Source: Anastatus disparis (lineage: Eukaryota > Arthropoda > Insecta > Hymenoptera > Eupelmidae). From it: a stretch of DNA of 64,000 nt. The notes below the pieces were generated by a model that was not told the DNA's origin, searched no databases, and saw only the letters and a list, made by a program, of their open reading frames with translations. A program made the position numbers and the translations under genes. The stretch lies in assembly GCA_017163975.1 (NCBI GenBank), contig JAFFSR010000309.1, positions 3,370,001-3,434,000 on the forward strand, given 5' to 3'. This document shows positions 10,622-23,485 of the stretch, one piece after another (within the stretch, counting starts at the first letter, position 1; each line of letters starts with the position of its first letter).

Positions 10622-13327
10622 TTTTTTTATCAGTAAAAGTTTTCACTCTTATTCTTAAAATAGTTTATAATCATTTTATTTATTCATTTTATTTTACAAA
10701 ATGGTTTATATATTAGATCTAGTAATCGTAAATAGTGGCGTTCGATTTTGAAAGGTAATTTAGTTTCCATGATTGAATTGAAAGGAAACTGAAATTGATA
10801 CTAGTAGAATTTATTATTTTATTCCATGAATTAGTGCAAAGAATAATTTTTAACAATTCTCAAAAAAAATTTGATTCATTTGGTTATAGACTTGTTTGAA
10901 GGCAATTCCATTACCTTTTTAACTTCTTAAAAATGCTTAAAAAATGAATAAAGGTATTTTAAACCAAATAAATATTTGAATTTAGCGCCGTGACTTCAAT
11001 ATAACTGTAGAGCTGTTCTTTTCTTTGGGTCTTGTCTATTCAAAAATTTTCAGGTAAACTAAAAAAACTTTAACTAGTCTGTTCGTGCCCCCAAACGATG
11101 CTATTTTCAAAATAACCTTTTACAGTTACTCGATGTGATTTTTATACCGGTATCCTGTAACCTTTTTTTTGTGTATTTATTATGCCGTTATCTTGTTTTT
11201 TTAAAAAATAGAATATTTTACAATGATCAATTATTAATAATTGCAAAATTCAACAGATTATAATTATAATCTCTCTTCCCTCATAAAAAAAGAAAAGAAA
11301 AGAAAGAAAAGATTCATGTAACGAAAATACGTTAACGAAACTTGTGACACGATTTTGGATGCACCCAAAACAGGAGGCGACTTGAGTGATGAAAGAATGT
11401 CATAGTTAGCAGTAAAGAAAGAGCGGTGGACAAGCCACGTTTACTCCCGTCACGTTCAATGAGAAGATACAGCGCCCGCTATCGAAGGATATTAGAGTGG
11501 GGAGTTACCAAAGCACGTAAACAAACCGTTTGTGGATAGCATAAGCTTCGTCAGAGTATATGGCGCTGTTATGAAAGCATATAATATTACTTATTAACTT
11601 TGGATACGTAAACTAAATGCTCTATTGGCATAAATTTTCTCTCAGTGTACTAAACTGCACAGGCAGATGGGTAAACCCTGACTGTAATAAAAAAATCATT
11701 CTTTTCATGTTTTTAAGTATATTACTTACTCGAACATTTATAAGCCTTAAAAATGAATCTACTTATTTCACGACAACGCATTTTACTTTATCTACATCAA
11801 AAGAGTAAGAAATAATTATTAAACCGAATAATATAAGCTTTTTCTGCTAGCTGTGTGCCCAAAATCGTGAAAATTTCCTTAAAAAATCACCATTTTTAGC
11901 ATATAAATGGACTTTTAAGTACTCTATTGCCTCGGTGGGGCTGTTCTCTATATATTTTTTAGAAGTAGAATTTATTACCTTTGATTTGATAGGATCTAAG
12001 CTTTTTTAAACTTAATAGAACTCGAGATACAGCCATTTTAAGACTTGAAAAAATATATTTTAACAAATTCCTCACAGATGCACTATGTTCCAAAACGACT
12101 TTTTATTAGACAAAATTAAGTATCGCCTAATAGAATAGAATGACGGGGATCTACTAGGGCTAATTCTGAAGGTCTTGTGATTACTCTTATGGAAAAATAT
12201 TTATAAAAAGCTTTCTGTGACAGAGATATCTTAAACGACCCGTTGAAACCAAGGTTTTTCCCGAATTTTTCGCTTATTTCTCCTTAAACGTTAGTATAAA
12301 GGAAATGAGGACACGAATAAATATGTAAAATGCCAATAGAAGTGTTGAAAATTTATACTAATAAAATTCGTCCCAAGCAACTCGTAAAATCTACACCTCG
12401 TTCTATTAAAAAAATTTAAATAATCGTATCTCTGATTCTAAAAGGTTTAAAAGGGTGCTTAAAAAAAACAAAATAAAGATATTGATTTCTTCTTTCAGAA
12501 AAAAAATTATAGAAGATTTTATTTTCATAATGGCGAATTTCAATTTATGAAATTTGCAAACGCCTCACAGTGTTTCATTTTAATCTAAAAATAGACAAAA
12601 TCGTGTATCTCTGGGTTGCAAAGGAATTTTCAGATTTTGAAACAGCCAAAATGTAGCTAGTTTAATTGTCTATTTAGGAAAAATAGTAACATAGCATATT
12701 ATTTACTGCGAGTGACCAAGAAAACGTCTTACTTTTAGAGGTTCCATTCTTTTTTTTCATTTTGTTATTCTTTGTTGTCTTCTTTGACATTCCTAATTAT
12801 TAGGCGCATTTTTTTCACAAACAGGAGTAAAAGACCTTTTATATGCTTTTTTTAAAATACGGTTACATCTATTATTGGCAGAGATATGATCTCTTACAAT
12901 TATTAGTGCTTTTAATAAATATTAAAATTGTAATGTCTATTAAAGGATAGTTCTGTTTTCCAACAAAACATTAACAATAAATATTGACTTAAAAAAATAT
13001 ATACATAAAAAATCCTCAATCAAAATTAGTTTTAAAACTTAAATTTTTATGTAAAATATTATTCCTTTAAAGCAGCAGATGACTACGTATTTTACGAGTG
13101 TGATTATATAACTATATATTTTTGAATATCAAAATATAGTTTTACTGCTATTTATACTTAGAAAACGTAAAAGTTTTTAAAATACAAAAAACGTAATGTC
13201 GTAAGCTGTAAGTTTTTTTCTTTTGATCTCATTTCAGTAAACATATTATAAAAAATATACACGCATATTAAAAATAATGTACTAATGGTAGGATACTAAT
13301 CGTTGCATAATACTATAGAAGTGTACA
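10622..13327. other. Unassigned AT-rich sequence
   Basis: The first part is the leader side of the gag ORF. A TTGTTTTTTTAAAAAATAGA phrase at 11192-11220 is shared with 8169-8197. A GC-richer block at 11340-11560 and the remainder show no convincing ORF or repeat boundary. Confidence 0.35.
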
Positions 13328-13331
13328 TTAA

Positions 13332-13687
13332 GGTAGTACCGTCGTCAGCTATAGTTTGTTAATCATAAAAATTAAAAATGTGTATAATGTTTTGAAACTT
13401 TCAACAATGTTAGTTTTTATTTCAAATATCATCTCCTTAAAATTTCAGATTGCTTTGCCGACTGTTTTTCTACAATATATCTACTTAAACTTTATATTTT
13501 TATTACTATTAGATCTAAAACGATAGAACTTTGAATAAGATTATTTTAAAGAAATCGGTAAAGCTAAGCGAAATTTTACAGGAATAATATATGAAATAAT
13601 AAAAACTTATTTTGTTGAAAGTTTCGAAAGATTATACCTCTTTTTAATTTTTATGAACAACAAACTATAGCTGACGATGGAACTACC
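13332..13687. mobile_element. TTAA-flanked foldback MITE, family C
   Basis: A 356-bp element lies between TTAA at 13328-13331 and 13688-13691. The terminal inverted repeat begins GGTAGTACCGTCGTCAGCTA on the left and GGTAGTTCCATCGTCAGCTA on the right, and arm pairing extends at least 100 bp. There is no ORF. This copy is the only member of its family in the window. Confidence 0.85.
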
Positions 13688-13775
13688 TTAAATAGAGAAT
13701 ACGAGATAAAAATTGGTCAAGTTTTGATCTCACAGTATCAAAACCCATATATTTAAAAAATTTTAGAACCCTTAA

Positions 13776-14462
13776 CGGGATGTCGGAACTGTTAAAAACA
13801 GTTTTTGCTTTATTTTATTTATTGATATCTTTTTAATCTTATTATTTAAACTAATATAATGACTTGGCAGCACTAAAGCTGTATTAAGAGAATCATTTTA
13901 GTAAAATAAGAAATCAATTGAATTTTTAACCCAAATAACTCAAAAATGATACATTTTTTTATTGGAATTAGTATTTCTCCCAGAGTAAAAATATACATGA
14001 ACATAGGGTGTATTTTTTTTCTTGGGCTATTCCCCTCCTACCACCCAAATTTTAAGCAAATCAATGCTTAAAAGCATGAGGAAGCTTTGCCTCTTCTAAT
14101 AATATTTCCATTCCAAGTTTATGAGTAATTGGTGCGTTTAATCAAATTTTACGACTACAATAAAAATATTTATAAGATTAAACTTGAGTGCGGACAACTC
14201 AAAAAATCCATCAGAATACTAAACATAAAAAGTTATATACAAATTTTGTATGTATTGTATTTTGAGGTTAGGTTTGTCGAGCTTGATATCTAATTGTCAT
14301 TTCAAGTTTATAAAAAAATAACGAGTTTAAATGATTTTTTATATAAACAAAAATTATTGTATTAACATAGCTTCAATGCGGACAAGTCATTATATTTGTT
14401 TAAATTATGAATTCAAAACGATAAAAAAAGCAAAAATCGATTTCAACAGTTCCGACATCCCG
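13776..14462. mobile_element. TTAA-flanked foldback MITE, family D
   Basis: A 687-bp element lies between TTAA at 13772-13775 and 14463-14466. The terminal inverted repeat is CGGGATGTCGGAACTGTT, and diverged arm pairing extends for more than 150 bp (for example ATATAATGACTTG in both arms). A further inverted pair lies outside it (TTTTAGAACCC near 13762, GGGTTCTAAAA near 14519), suggesting insertion into, or capture inside, an older inverted repeat. The 74-codon frame 14331-14555 crosses the right end and is not a gene. Confidence 0.85.
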
Positions 14463-14624
14463 TTAAGAACAGAAATCCGAGGTAAGAACACCACGCACTC
14501 AAATATTTATAACTTGAAGGGTTCTAAAATTTTTCAAGCTACATTTAAACAATGAATTCGTGTTCCTTAGTTTAAAATCTGCAAAAGACAATGATTTGTA
14601 TCATTTGAAAAAATTTTAATCAGC

Positions 14625-15025
14625 ATATAAATTTAGAAACTTTAATAAAAACCTTGAGAAAATCTTCTACTCAACAATGTTTGATTGTTTCTCATTGTTA
14701 TAATAAAGAAATAGCGCTATGATAGCATTACTTTATAAATTTCAACACAAAAAATAACTGCATAAAAATTTTATGAAACTAAAATATCAAATGATTAAAT
14801 ATTGCACTTTTAATTGAATAAAAATATTTTATTAAATGTGCAATATTTGAGCATTTGATAATTTAGTTTAATATTATTCTTTGTTATGGTTATTTTTTGT
14901 GGTGGAATTCATAGAGTAATAAGATTAAAGCATCATATCTTCACCATAGCAATGATAAGCAATCAAATGTTTTTGGGTAAAATTTTTATAAAATTTTTTT
15001 TCAAAAGTTTCTAAACCCATATGTA
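14625..15025. mobile_element. Foldback MITE-like element
   Basis: An imperfect inverted repeat of about 400 bp has its centre near 14825. Paired landmarks include TTTAGAAAC / GTTTCTAAA at the outer ends, CAATGTTTGATTG / CAATCAAATG, and ATATTGCAC / GTGCAATAT near the loop. No clear target duplication was found. A (TA)n tract follows. Confidence 0.65.
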
Positions 15026-15055
15026 ATGATATAGTAGTTATATTTTAAAAACAAG

Positions 15056-15084
<29 letters not shown>
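15056..15084. repeat. (TA)n microsatellite
   Basis: About 29 bp of TA dinucleotides. Confidence 0.95.
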
Positions 15085-15087
<3 letters not shown>

Positions 15088-15295
15088 TCTTTTACATTTA
15101 TTATTCAATATATTATTAAGTTTATTTAATAACTTTAAAAAAATTTTAATAAGAAAAAATTAATTTTTAGTAAATCTTTATTGAAAGTCAATAAATGCAA
15201 GAAAGACGCAGAAGAAAGTGGTCTTTGCAAAAAATCATATAAAGAGTATATTCGATTAGAAGAAGTGTCCAATATCTTTAAGAGAATGTAAAATA

Positions 15296-15453
15296 CCGAC
15301 ATTACAGTTTTTCAAATTATTGGTTTTTAATCCAAGATTTTTAAAAATATCTCTATATTACAGTCTTCCATTTCTACTAATGAAAAGCCTAATATAGAGA
15401 TATTTCTGAAAATTTTTTAATAAAGATAAAAAAATTTGAAACTGCAATGTTGG
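15296..15453. mobile_element. TA-flanked MITE
   Basis: A 158-bp inverted-repeat element lies between TA at 15294-15295 and TA at 15454-15455, consistent with Tc1/mariner-type insertion. The ends are CCGACATTACAGTTT and CCAACATTGCAGTTT (complement). The inner arms pair through AATATCTCTATATTA. The 8-bp loop region has no ORF. Confidence 0.7.
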
Positions 15454-15841
15454 TAACTTTGTAGAAATCATATACCCTATTACATCCCCTTAATACGTAA
15501 GTTTTGTAAATAAACTATCATTACATTTTTCTATTTTTAGTGAATCATTGTTGAAGCTTCAGAGAGTTCTATTGGTAATAGAATTAACAAATAGGTTTTA
15601 ATGAAATTTGATGTATTGGTACATGGTACATATGAGATAACGTCATTAAATTTTTGGAAGACTAAGGTACACAGGAGAAAAGTTACAGATAACAGATATT
15701 GTTCAAATTTTTTAAATAGTTTAAAAAACATTTTAAGAAAGTATAAATGTTGAAAAAATAGGCATTTAGTATCTGTGAGAGTTGTAATAAATAATTTTTA
15801 AATTTGAATAGTGTAATGCATATGGAGTATTAGTGCAAATA

Positions 15842-16949
15842 CACTCAATTCTCGCTATAACGAGCTTCGCTGTAACAAGCATTTTTGTTTCGCTAAAGCG
15901 AGCAAAATGCTTCCCCTTCTTCCCCCACTACTCAATCTATTTTTCTTCATGTCCTGCTCAAAAATACGACCTCCCTCCTTACATACGCGCAACGAGAGTC
16001 AATCTTCCCTCACTATCGACGCGCATTAAGAGGAGGTCACGTATCTCTGTCCTTTTCTAATCAAAGAAATGATTTTTTTACAAAAACTAATAACTTTATC
16101 AAAAAATGAAAAGGAAGCCGCATCTTGTATCAAAAAAAGCAATATTTTCTTTGATAAGAAAAAATTAATTTTATTGCTTCGTTCTCAAGAAAACCTTGAA
16201 AAACCAAATTGTCCACCCTAACCTCTATGATTTAAGTTTTTCAAGGTTTTCTTGAAAACGAAGCAATAAAATTAATTCTTTCTTATCAAAGAAAATATTG
16301 CTTTTTTTATTACGAGATGCGGCTTTCTCTTCATTTTTTGCTAAAGTTGTTAGTTTGTGTAAAAAAATCATTTTTTTTATTAGAAAAGGACAGAGATACG
16401 TGACCTCCTCTTAATGTACTAATTAAATAATATATGATTTCGTGTAATGTACCATTTGAATAATATATAATCTTTTACTATATCTATATTTTTATTATTA
16501 TATATGTATGTTTATAGTTATGTATTTTCATTTATATTTTTTTTATGTTCATTTTAATTACATAAAATCAATATAATGTGCTTTAAAAAAAAAATTTATT
16601 ATCAGATGATTATTAGTAAATTGACCGTATCAACATGAAAAAAAAAAACATAATCACAATGAAAAACTAACTACGAAAAAAAAAAATTAATTCAACAATT
16701 ATATAACAAAATTAAATGCTATTTTCATTGCTTTTGAAAAAAAATGTCAAAAACAACATTTCAAGCTTTTATCAGTGTTGCTCTTTCCACACATGAAATT
16801 CAACCGATATAGTTTATGTTTATATTCGTTCAGTATTATTTCGCTCATTATTCTTAGCATAGCATTTTTTGAGCGGTGGGGGCCCCTCTCACGCTCGTAA
16901 TAGCAAGAGAAATTATTCCCGAGTTGCTCGTAATAGCGAGAATTGAGTA
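15842..16949. mobile_element. Tigger/pogo-like non-autonomous element
   Basis: The ends are CACTCAATTCTCGCTATAACGA on the left and, as complement, CTCAATTCTCGCTATTACGA on the right. TA dinucleotides flank both sides (15840-15841, 16950-16951). CTCGCTATAACGAG-type termini are characteristic of the pogo/Tigger branch of Tc1/mariner. No transposase frame is present. A TTAA-flanked element (16030-16410) sits inside, so the Tigger-like element is the older insertion. Without that insert it is about 720 bp. Confidence 0.7.
16030..16410. mobile_element. TTAA-flanked foldback MITE, family E (nested)
   Basis: A 381-bp element lies between TTAA at 16026-16029 and 16411-16414, inserted within the Tigger-like element. 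The ends read GAGGAGGTCACGTATCTCTG on both sides (inverted), and arms pair almost to the centre near 16215 with few mismatches. It is the best-preserved palindrome among the TTAA elements. Confidence 0.9.
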
Positions 16950-17166
16950 TATTAACTGCAGATTAAAAGCATTATTTATGCATAAAAGGCTAAAGTGATA
17001 ATGAGGATAGTTAAATATAAATTTTAAAATAAAATTTAAATAAAATAACGGATATATTAAATCATTTAAATATGAATTTATTATACAATGGCAATGGCAT
17101 TTTCTAATTTTCTAATCACAATTTTTGACTTATTATCACATTTTTATGATTTAACAATAGGTTTAA

Positions 17167-17551
17167 GAGCAGGATGGATTCGTTTTCCAAATCTAATTGA
17201 GTTTTTTGTTATTTACTCAAGTATGAATCGATATATCTGCAAATTGACGGTTGAGCGCTATAGATATTATTATTATTATTATTATTATGAATATCTATGC
17301 ACAAGAAAATGAAATTCTATCGCTTTGTTTTTGACAAAAGTAAGGAACGCAAAAATATAATGAGAATAAACTTTCACTTCAGCGTTCTTTACTTTTTTCA
17401 AAAACAAAGCGGTTAAATTTTTTTTTTTGCTTAAATATTCATAATAATAATAACTATTGCGCTTAATCTTTAATTCGAAGATCCATCGATTAATACTTAT
17501 ATATAGTAAATAACAAAAATCTCAATTACACAAGGACAGCCAATCCTACTA
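17167..17551. mobile_element. TTAA-flanked foldback MITE, family A copy 2
   Basis: A 385-bp element lies between TTAA at 17163-17166 and 17552-17555. It shares the body of copies 1 and 3 (TTGTTATTTACTCAA, GCGCTATAGATATTATT, GTAAGGAACGC). Its ends are more diverged (GAGCAGGATGGATTCG), so it is probably the oldest of the three. A short ATT-repeat expansion occurs at about 17262-17288. Confidence 0.85.
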
Positions 17552-17926
17552 TTAATAAAAAATTGGAACGTATATAAAAGTTACATTTGTGATGTAATTA
17601 TTTAATTACTAAATAATTACATTACAAACTTTTGTTTATTTATTTATTTGTTTGTTCATTTGTATGTTTATTTATTTTTAATGAATATCATATTAAATAG
17701 TTAATCGCAATTAATAAACAATTCCGACTAACTATTTAAGAATCAACATCTTTTATCATAAGTTTCGCTATAATATTTAGAAGATACATTTCAAATTTCA
17801 GCAAAATCGGTTAATATTCACTTAAGTTACAACGATTTAAGTTTAAAAAAGTATTGAAATTTGATTTGAGAAATTTAAGGCAAATGGAAATCGGCCCTTA
17901 GGAAATTAAATTGAATCCCTGCTTAA

Positions 17927-18307
17927 GAGCAGGCCGAACTATCTGTCTTTGTCTAATACAGTTTTTCATCATTTATGTAAATACCATCCGTTGTAACAAG
18001 AAAAAAATAGTAGCCCCCGCTAGATATTAGTATGATAAGTAAATTTTATAATAACAAGAAAATGATTTTATCGCGTAGCTTTTAAATAATATGAGACCTA
18101 CAAACAAACTAAAATATAACCTATCTTTTTTGGTAAGTCTCATATTATTCAAAAAATACGTAATAAAATATTTTGATTGTTGTTACAAACTTTATTTATT
18201 ATACTAATATTTAGCGGGGGCTACTATTTTTTTTATGCTACAACGGATGGTGTTTATATAAATAATTTAAAACGCTATTAAACAAAGACAGACAGTTCGA
18301 CCCCCTG
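17927..18307. mobile_element. TTAA-flanked foldback MITE, family B copy 1
   Basis: A 381-bp element lies between TTAA at 17923-17926 and 18308-18311. The termini (GAGCAGGCCGAACTATCTGT, then CTTTGTCTAAT) resemble one terminus of family A (GGCCGGATCCGCTGTCCTTG, then TCTAAT). The internal arms (AGTAGCCCCCGCTAGATATT; GAGACCTAC) are unrelated to family A. Both arms pair nearly to the centre near 18115. Confidence 0.85.
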
Positions 18308-18509
18308 TTAACCATAGCTTTATCTAAATCCAGGATCTGTTTGACCTCATCACGTCTGACTCTTGGACTTTAAAGATCAGCTATGTTCACATAGCTTTGA
18401 TTATGCTTACTGCAATCCGTTATCGCGTTCGCCGTCGACATTGACTTCACCTGATGTGCACCACGGGGAGGTTGTTTTATCGGACTTTGCTCATCATGTT
18501 CAGGCTTAT

Positions 18510-18830
18510 GAATGTTTCCAGTTACCGAGTAAGCAGCTAGTAAATGGTCGAACCATTTACCAGTTACTGGGTGAGTAACTGGTAAATGATCGGACCAGTT
18601 GGTAGTTACTGGGTGAGTAACTGCAAAGAGTTGGTCTGTTTACTAGTTACTTGCTCTGTAACTGGGAACTGGTCAAACCATTTCCCAATTTCTCTAGAAC
18701 TGATCCGACCATTTACCATTTACTCATGTGGTAACTGTAAACTGGTTGAGTTATTTATCATTTACCCACCCGCTTATTGCCAACTGATTCGACCATTTAC
18801 CAGTTACCAGAATTGTAAATAAGGAAATGG
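18510..18830. repeat. Degenerate palindromic minisatellite
   Basis: Irregular copies of a unit built from CATTTACCAGTTAC and its complement GTAACTGGTAAATG are spaced about 40-55 bp, separated by GGTCGAACC-type spacers. A perfect hairpin lies at 18554-18588 (15-bp arms around GGGTG). The frame-open ORFs over this stretch are repeat translations, not genes. Confidence 0.75.
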
Positions 18831-19839
18831 TTTTTTCATTTATTCGATCGCTGTATCTAACCTAATATAAACGTAACGCTGCAGAGGTCGCTAGTAAACA
18901 TGCCCGCATTTTAGAAATGGTCGGATGGATCGGACTTATATACGAAGTGTACTGAACTCTCACCACTTGCGGAAGTCGAACACAAATTTTAAGGTCAAGT
19001 GACAGGATTTTCGGGTTTCAAATATGTTGGTATCGTTAGTTGTCAGGATCGCATACGCAAGGGGTATTTTGACCAGAAGTTATAGGATTTCTCAAATGTA
19101 TGACAAGAATTACTATGTGAACTGAAACAAATTCATAGGTGTTATTGAAATGAAAAGGTTCAAAATTTTACTATGGTAAGATAGTAATTATTTTAAGATT
19201 GTTTTGTAATAGTTCGAAAATGTCCAAGCATTTTTTGCTGCTTATCTTGTTAATAGTTTTAGAAACCTAATAAAATTTACTACAACGCTAGAAAAAAAAG
19301 CATGTGAGTATTTTCATGTAAGTGCGTCATAATGCTAACAGCAGTTTTTAAAATTTTCTCTCAATATACTTATGTATTTTACCTGCAGGATGTAGAGATT
19401 GATATATTGAAATATAATTTTGATTTTACATTAGTGAACACACAAATATGTATTAACCTATAAGTTTTTTAAAAAATTTGCAAATAAATTAGAATACAAT
19501 TTTTCAAAACCTATATTACCTATTTTACATGCTATTTATAAAACTTAAAACATTTTTAAAATTTACTATGTAAATTAATAAAAGCTGATGAAAATTAATG
19601 AAAATTAATTAAATGTGATAAAAAATAATAATAACCGATGAAAGTGGATAAGATTTCCGAATTTCTATACTTTTTATCCATTTTTATCCATTTTTATTTA
19701 TTTTTTTTTATTTTTATTATTCATTAAAATTTATCCATTTTAATCACTTCCCACACAGCATGAAATATTCATGAAAGATTTCCGAAATATTAGAACAGAA
19801 GATTTGAAACATTTCATTAACCTTTCATGGAATATGCAC
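18831..19839. other. Unassigned AT-rich sequence
   Basis: There is no coding sequence or bounded repeat. The last 250 bp contain several ATTTTTATCC / GATAAAA phrases and lead directly into the C-rich array. Confidence 0.4.
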
Positions 19840-22814
19840 GAAAAATTTCCATGGATCCTGAACTCCCAATGCAAAACCTTTTGATCCTGAACTTATAAAC
19901 CCTAGACACATATACTCTTCACTGATAAACCCTGAAACCATGAACCCCAAACCCACAAACCGTAATTCTATGTACCCTAAACCCATAAACCCAAAACCCC
20001 TAATCCATATATCCCAAACCCCCAATCCAAAATCTATTAATCGTAAACCCATAAACCCATAAACCCTAGACCTATATACTCTTATAAACCTCAAGCCCAT
20101 AAATAATACTCCCCTAAATCATAAATCCAAATACCTTGAATCCTGAACCCATAAACCATTAACCTCAAACCCATAAGCCCAAAAACCATGAATCTCAAAC
20201 CCTTGAATCCTAAACCTATGAATCCGAAACACTCAAATCCTGAATCCATAATCCCCAAATCCATTGACCCCCAACCTATAATTTCTAAACCCATAAAACA
20301 TAAACCCCAGAACCATGAATCCCGAGCCCATAAACCATAAGCCCTGGAACCCAAATAAAACTCCAAAACCCTTAGATCCTAAACCCATAAATCCTAAATC
20401 CTTAAATCCTTAACTCATGAACCCCTAACTCATTAACCCTGAGCCCCAAGCCCATCAACCCGAACCCATTAATCATAAACTCCATATCCATAAATCCAAA
20501 TAAATCCATAAAGCCCATGAACCATGAACCCCAAACTTATAAGCCTCAAGCCCATAAACCATAGTCTCCTATTGTATAATCCCTGAACCCTTAAATCCTC
20601 AACCCCATATCCATAAATCCCAAACCGTAAGATCCTAAATGCATAAAGCCCAAACCCATAAACCCCAAGCCCATGAACTATAAACCCATAAACCCTGAAC
20701 CCCAAACTCATAAGCCCCAAGCCCATAAACCATAGTCTCCTATTGTATAAATCCTAAACCCTTAAATCCTTAACCCATAAACTCTTAACCCCAAACTCAT
20801 AAACCGCAAGCCCCAAAATCATGAACCCTAAATCCCGAATCAATAAATCCTAAGCCCTTAAATCCGAAACCAATATACTTGTAACCCATAAACCCTGAAC
20901 CCCAAACCCATAAAACCATAAACCTTTAACCCCAAATCCATAAATCCTAAGCCCCTCGATCCTGAACCTATAGACCCTAAACCCATGTACTCTTAACCCT
21001 TAAACCCCAAACCCATAGACCCTCAACCCATAATTTTTGAACCCATAAACCCTAAGCCACAGACCTATAAGCCTCAAGCCCATAAACCATAAACCCCAGA
21101 CCCATAAACCATGAACCCTGAATTCATAAATCCCAAATCCATAAATCTTAAACTCTAAAGTCATAAACCCATAAGCCCTAAAGTCTTAAACCCATAAACC
21201 CTTAACCAGTGAACCCAAAACCCCAAATCCATCAATCCTAAACCCTTTAACCCTATACCCATATGCCCTAAACCTATGAACCCTTGGCCCCTATACCCTA
21301 AAACCATTAACCCTAAGCCAAGTAACCCCAACTATATAGGCCCCAAGCCCATAAAATCATAAACCCTATATCCATAAATCCCAAAATCTTAAATTCTAAA
21401 CCCATAAACCCCAAACTCTCAAACCCTAGACCCATGAGCCCATTAACCATAAATCCATAGACCCGCAACCCAGAAACTCTCAACCCAAAAACCCTAAACA
21501 CCAAACCCATAAGCTTCGAGCCCATAAACTATAAACCATAGATCGATAAGCCTCAAGCCCATAATCCGAAACCATTAAATCCTAAACCCATTAACCCTAA
21601 CCCCATAAACCCAAAACCCCAAACCCATAAACCCCGAGCCCATAAACCATGAACTCGTAAACCCTGAACCCTAAATTGATAAATCCTAAATACTATAAAT
21701 CCTATAATACTATACCCATGCTCCTTGAACCCTTAAACCCTCAACCCTCAACCCAAATCCTATAAACCCTTAAACCATACATGCTTAACCCGAATCTCAT
21801 TACCCCAAACCTATAAGCCCTAGACCCATATACCCTAAACCTATAAGCCTTAAACCCATTAACCCCAATAATATAAGTCCCAAACTCATAAACCATGAAC
21901 CCTAAACCCTAAATCCATAAATCCAAAACCCTTAAATCCTAAACCCACAAATCCTTAAGCCCTTGAACCCTGAACTCATAAACCATAAACCCTAAACCCC
22001 AAATCTATAAATCCTTAACCCCTAAATCCTAAACATTTGAACCCTCGGCCTATAAACCCTAAGCCCCAAACCGATAGACTCTGAGCCGATAATCCCTAAA
22101 ACTCATAAACCAATAAACCTATAAACCCGAAACCTCAAATTCATAAGCCCCAAACCTATCAACTATAAACCCTAAAGCCCGAATACATAAATCCTGAGCC
22201 CTTAGATCCTAAATCCATAGACCCTCAACCCCAAACCCATGAACCCAACGCCCATAAATCCTACTGAACCCCAAATCCATTGATCCTGAACCCGTTATAC
22301 CTATACATATGAACCCTAAACCCATGAACCTAAGCCCTTGAACCCTAAATCTATAAACTACAAACCCATAAGCCGCAAGCTTATAAACCATACACCCATA
22401 ACCCCGAATCCGAAAATTCTCAGACCTCAGATCCTAAACTCATAACCCCTGAATCCGAAGCCCATAAACCATAAATCCATAATTCTTTAACCCTAAATCC
22501 ATTGATCCTAAACTCTTGAATGCTATACCTATGAACTCTGGACGCATGAACCTTCAACATTTGAACCCTTAATCCATAAACCGCAAACCTATAAGCCTTC
22601 AACCTATAAACCCCAAATTCATGAATCCTAAACTCATAAATCCTAAACCTATAAACCGATGAACCCTAGAACCATGAACCCTAAATTTATATACCCTAAA
22701 CCTTCAAACCCTAAGCATAGAAACCGTAAACCTATAAACGCTAAACCCATTAGCCATAAGCCCATAACCTATAAACCCTAAACTTCAAATCTATAAATTC
22801 TAAACCCTTAAACC

Positions 22815-23485
22815 CTCAACAAAAAATTAAAAATAAGAAGTTTAGTTTTATTAACATTTTAAGTAATAATTCTATTATAGCTACGCGTAGTAAAGGTTGC
22901 GCTGCGCATGATCCCCCACTGCCACTCTTAAAAATGATAAATTACTGATTTTAATAAATATTAATACGAAATTAAATTATAATACTGACATCTCTATTGA
23001 TCAGGCTACTTTGTCTAAAATTGACGGAAATTTGTCTCGTAAGCTTGACTCAGTTTTGGACGCTCTCGATCGGTTTTAAAATCTTGAGAGCAGCGTGATG
23101 AATAATGATGATGGCTTGTGAGATATCTCAGATAAGCTCGACAATCAGAATAGAATAATAAAGAATTTTAAGGCAGTGCAGACAAGGCTGCTTGATAAAA
23201 ATAGTAAACTGAAGGGGATAGTCAGTAGTCTGAAGAATATATAGTTTGTGCACTCTAATTAAGAATTATGATAAAAAAGATTTAAATTTAAATACTAAAA
23301 TAAATAGCCTTCAGTCTACGATGCAAGCTGAATTTAACGGAGTAGACAAAAATTTCTCAGAACTTGGCGTGGGGTTAGCACGCGTGGTGCAGACCGTCTC
23401 TGATCGTAGTAGGCAGGAGCGTGTACAAGAGCGTGGAAATATATAACAGATACACACGAACTTAAAAAAAAGCTGCGGACAGCAA
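22815..23485 (+). pseudogene. Decayed coiled-coil coding fragment inside the array
   Basis: A 670-bp non-repeat block interrupts the heptamer array. Plus-strand frames read as a Leu/Asp/Lys/Asn-rich, heptad-like protein: SIDQATLSKIDGNLSRKLDS, then LDALDRF, later DKLDNQNRIIKNFKAVQTRL, and in 23246-23446 INSLQSTMQAEF / LARVVQTVSDRSRQERVQER. Several in-frame stops break it, including near 23080, 23120 and 23240. Such coiled coils occur in LINE ORF1 proteins and in structural proteins; I cannot choose. No poly-A tail or target duplication was found. Confidence 0.45.
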
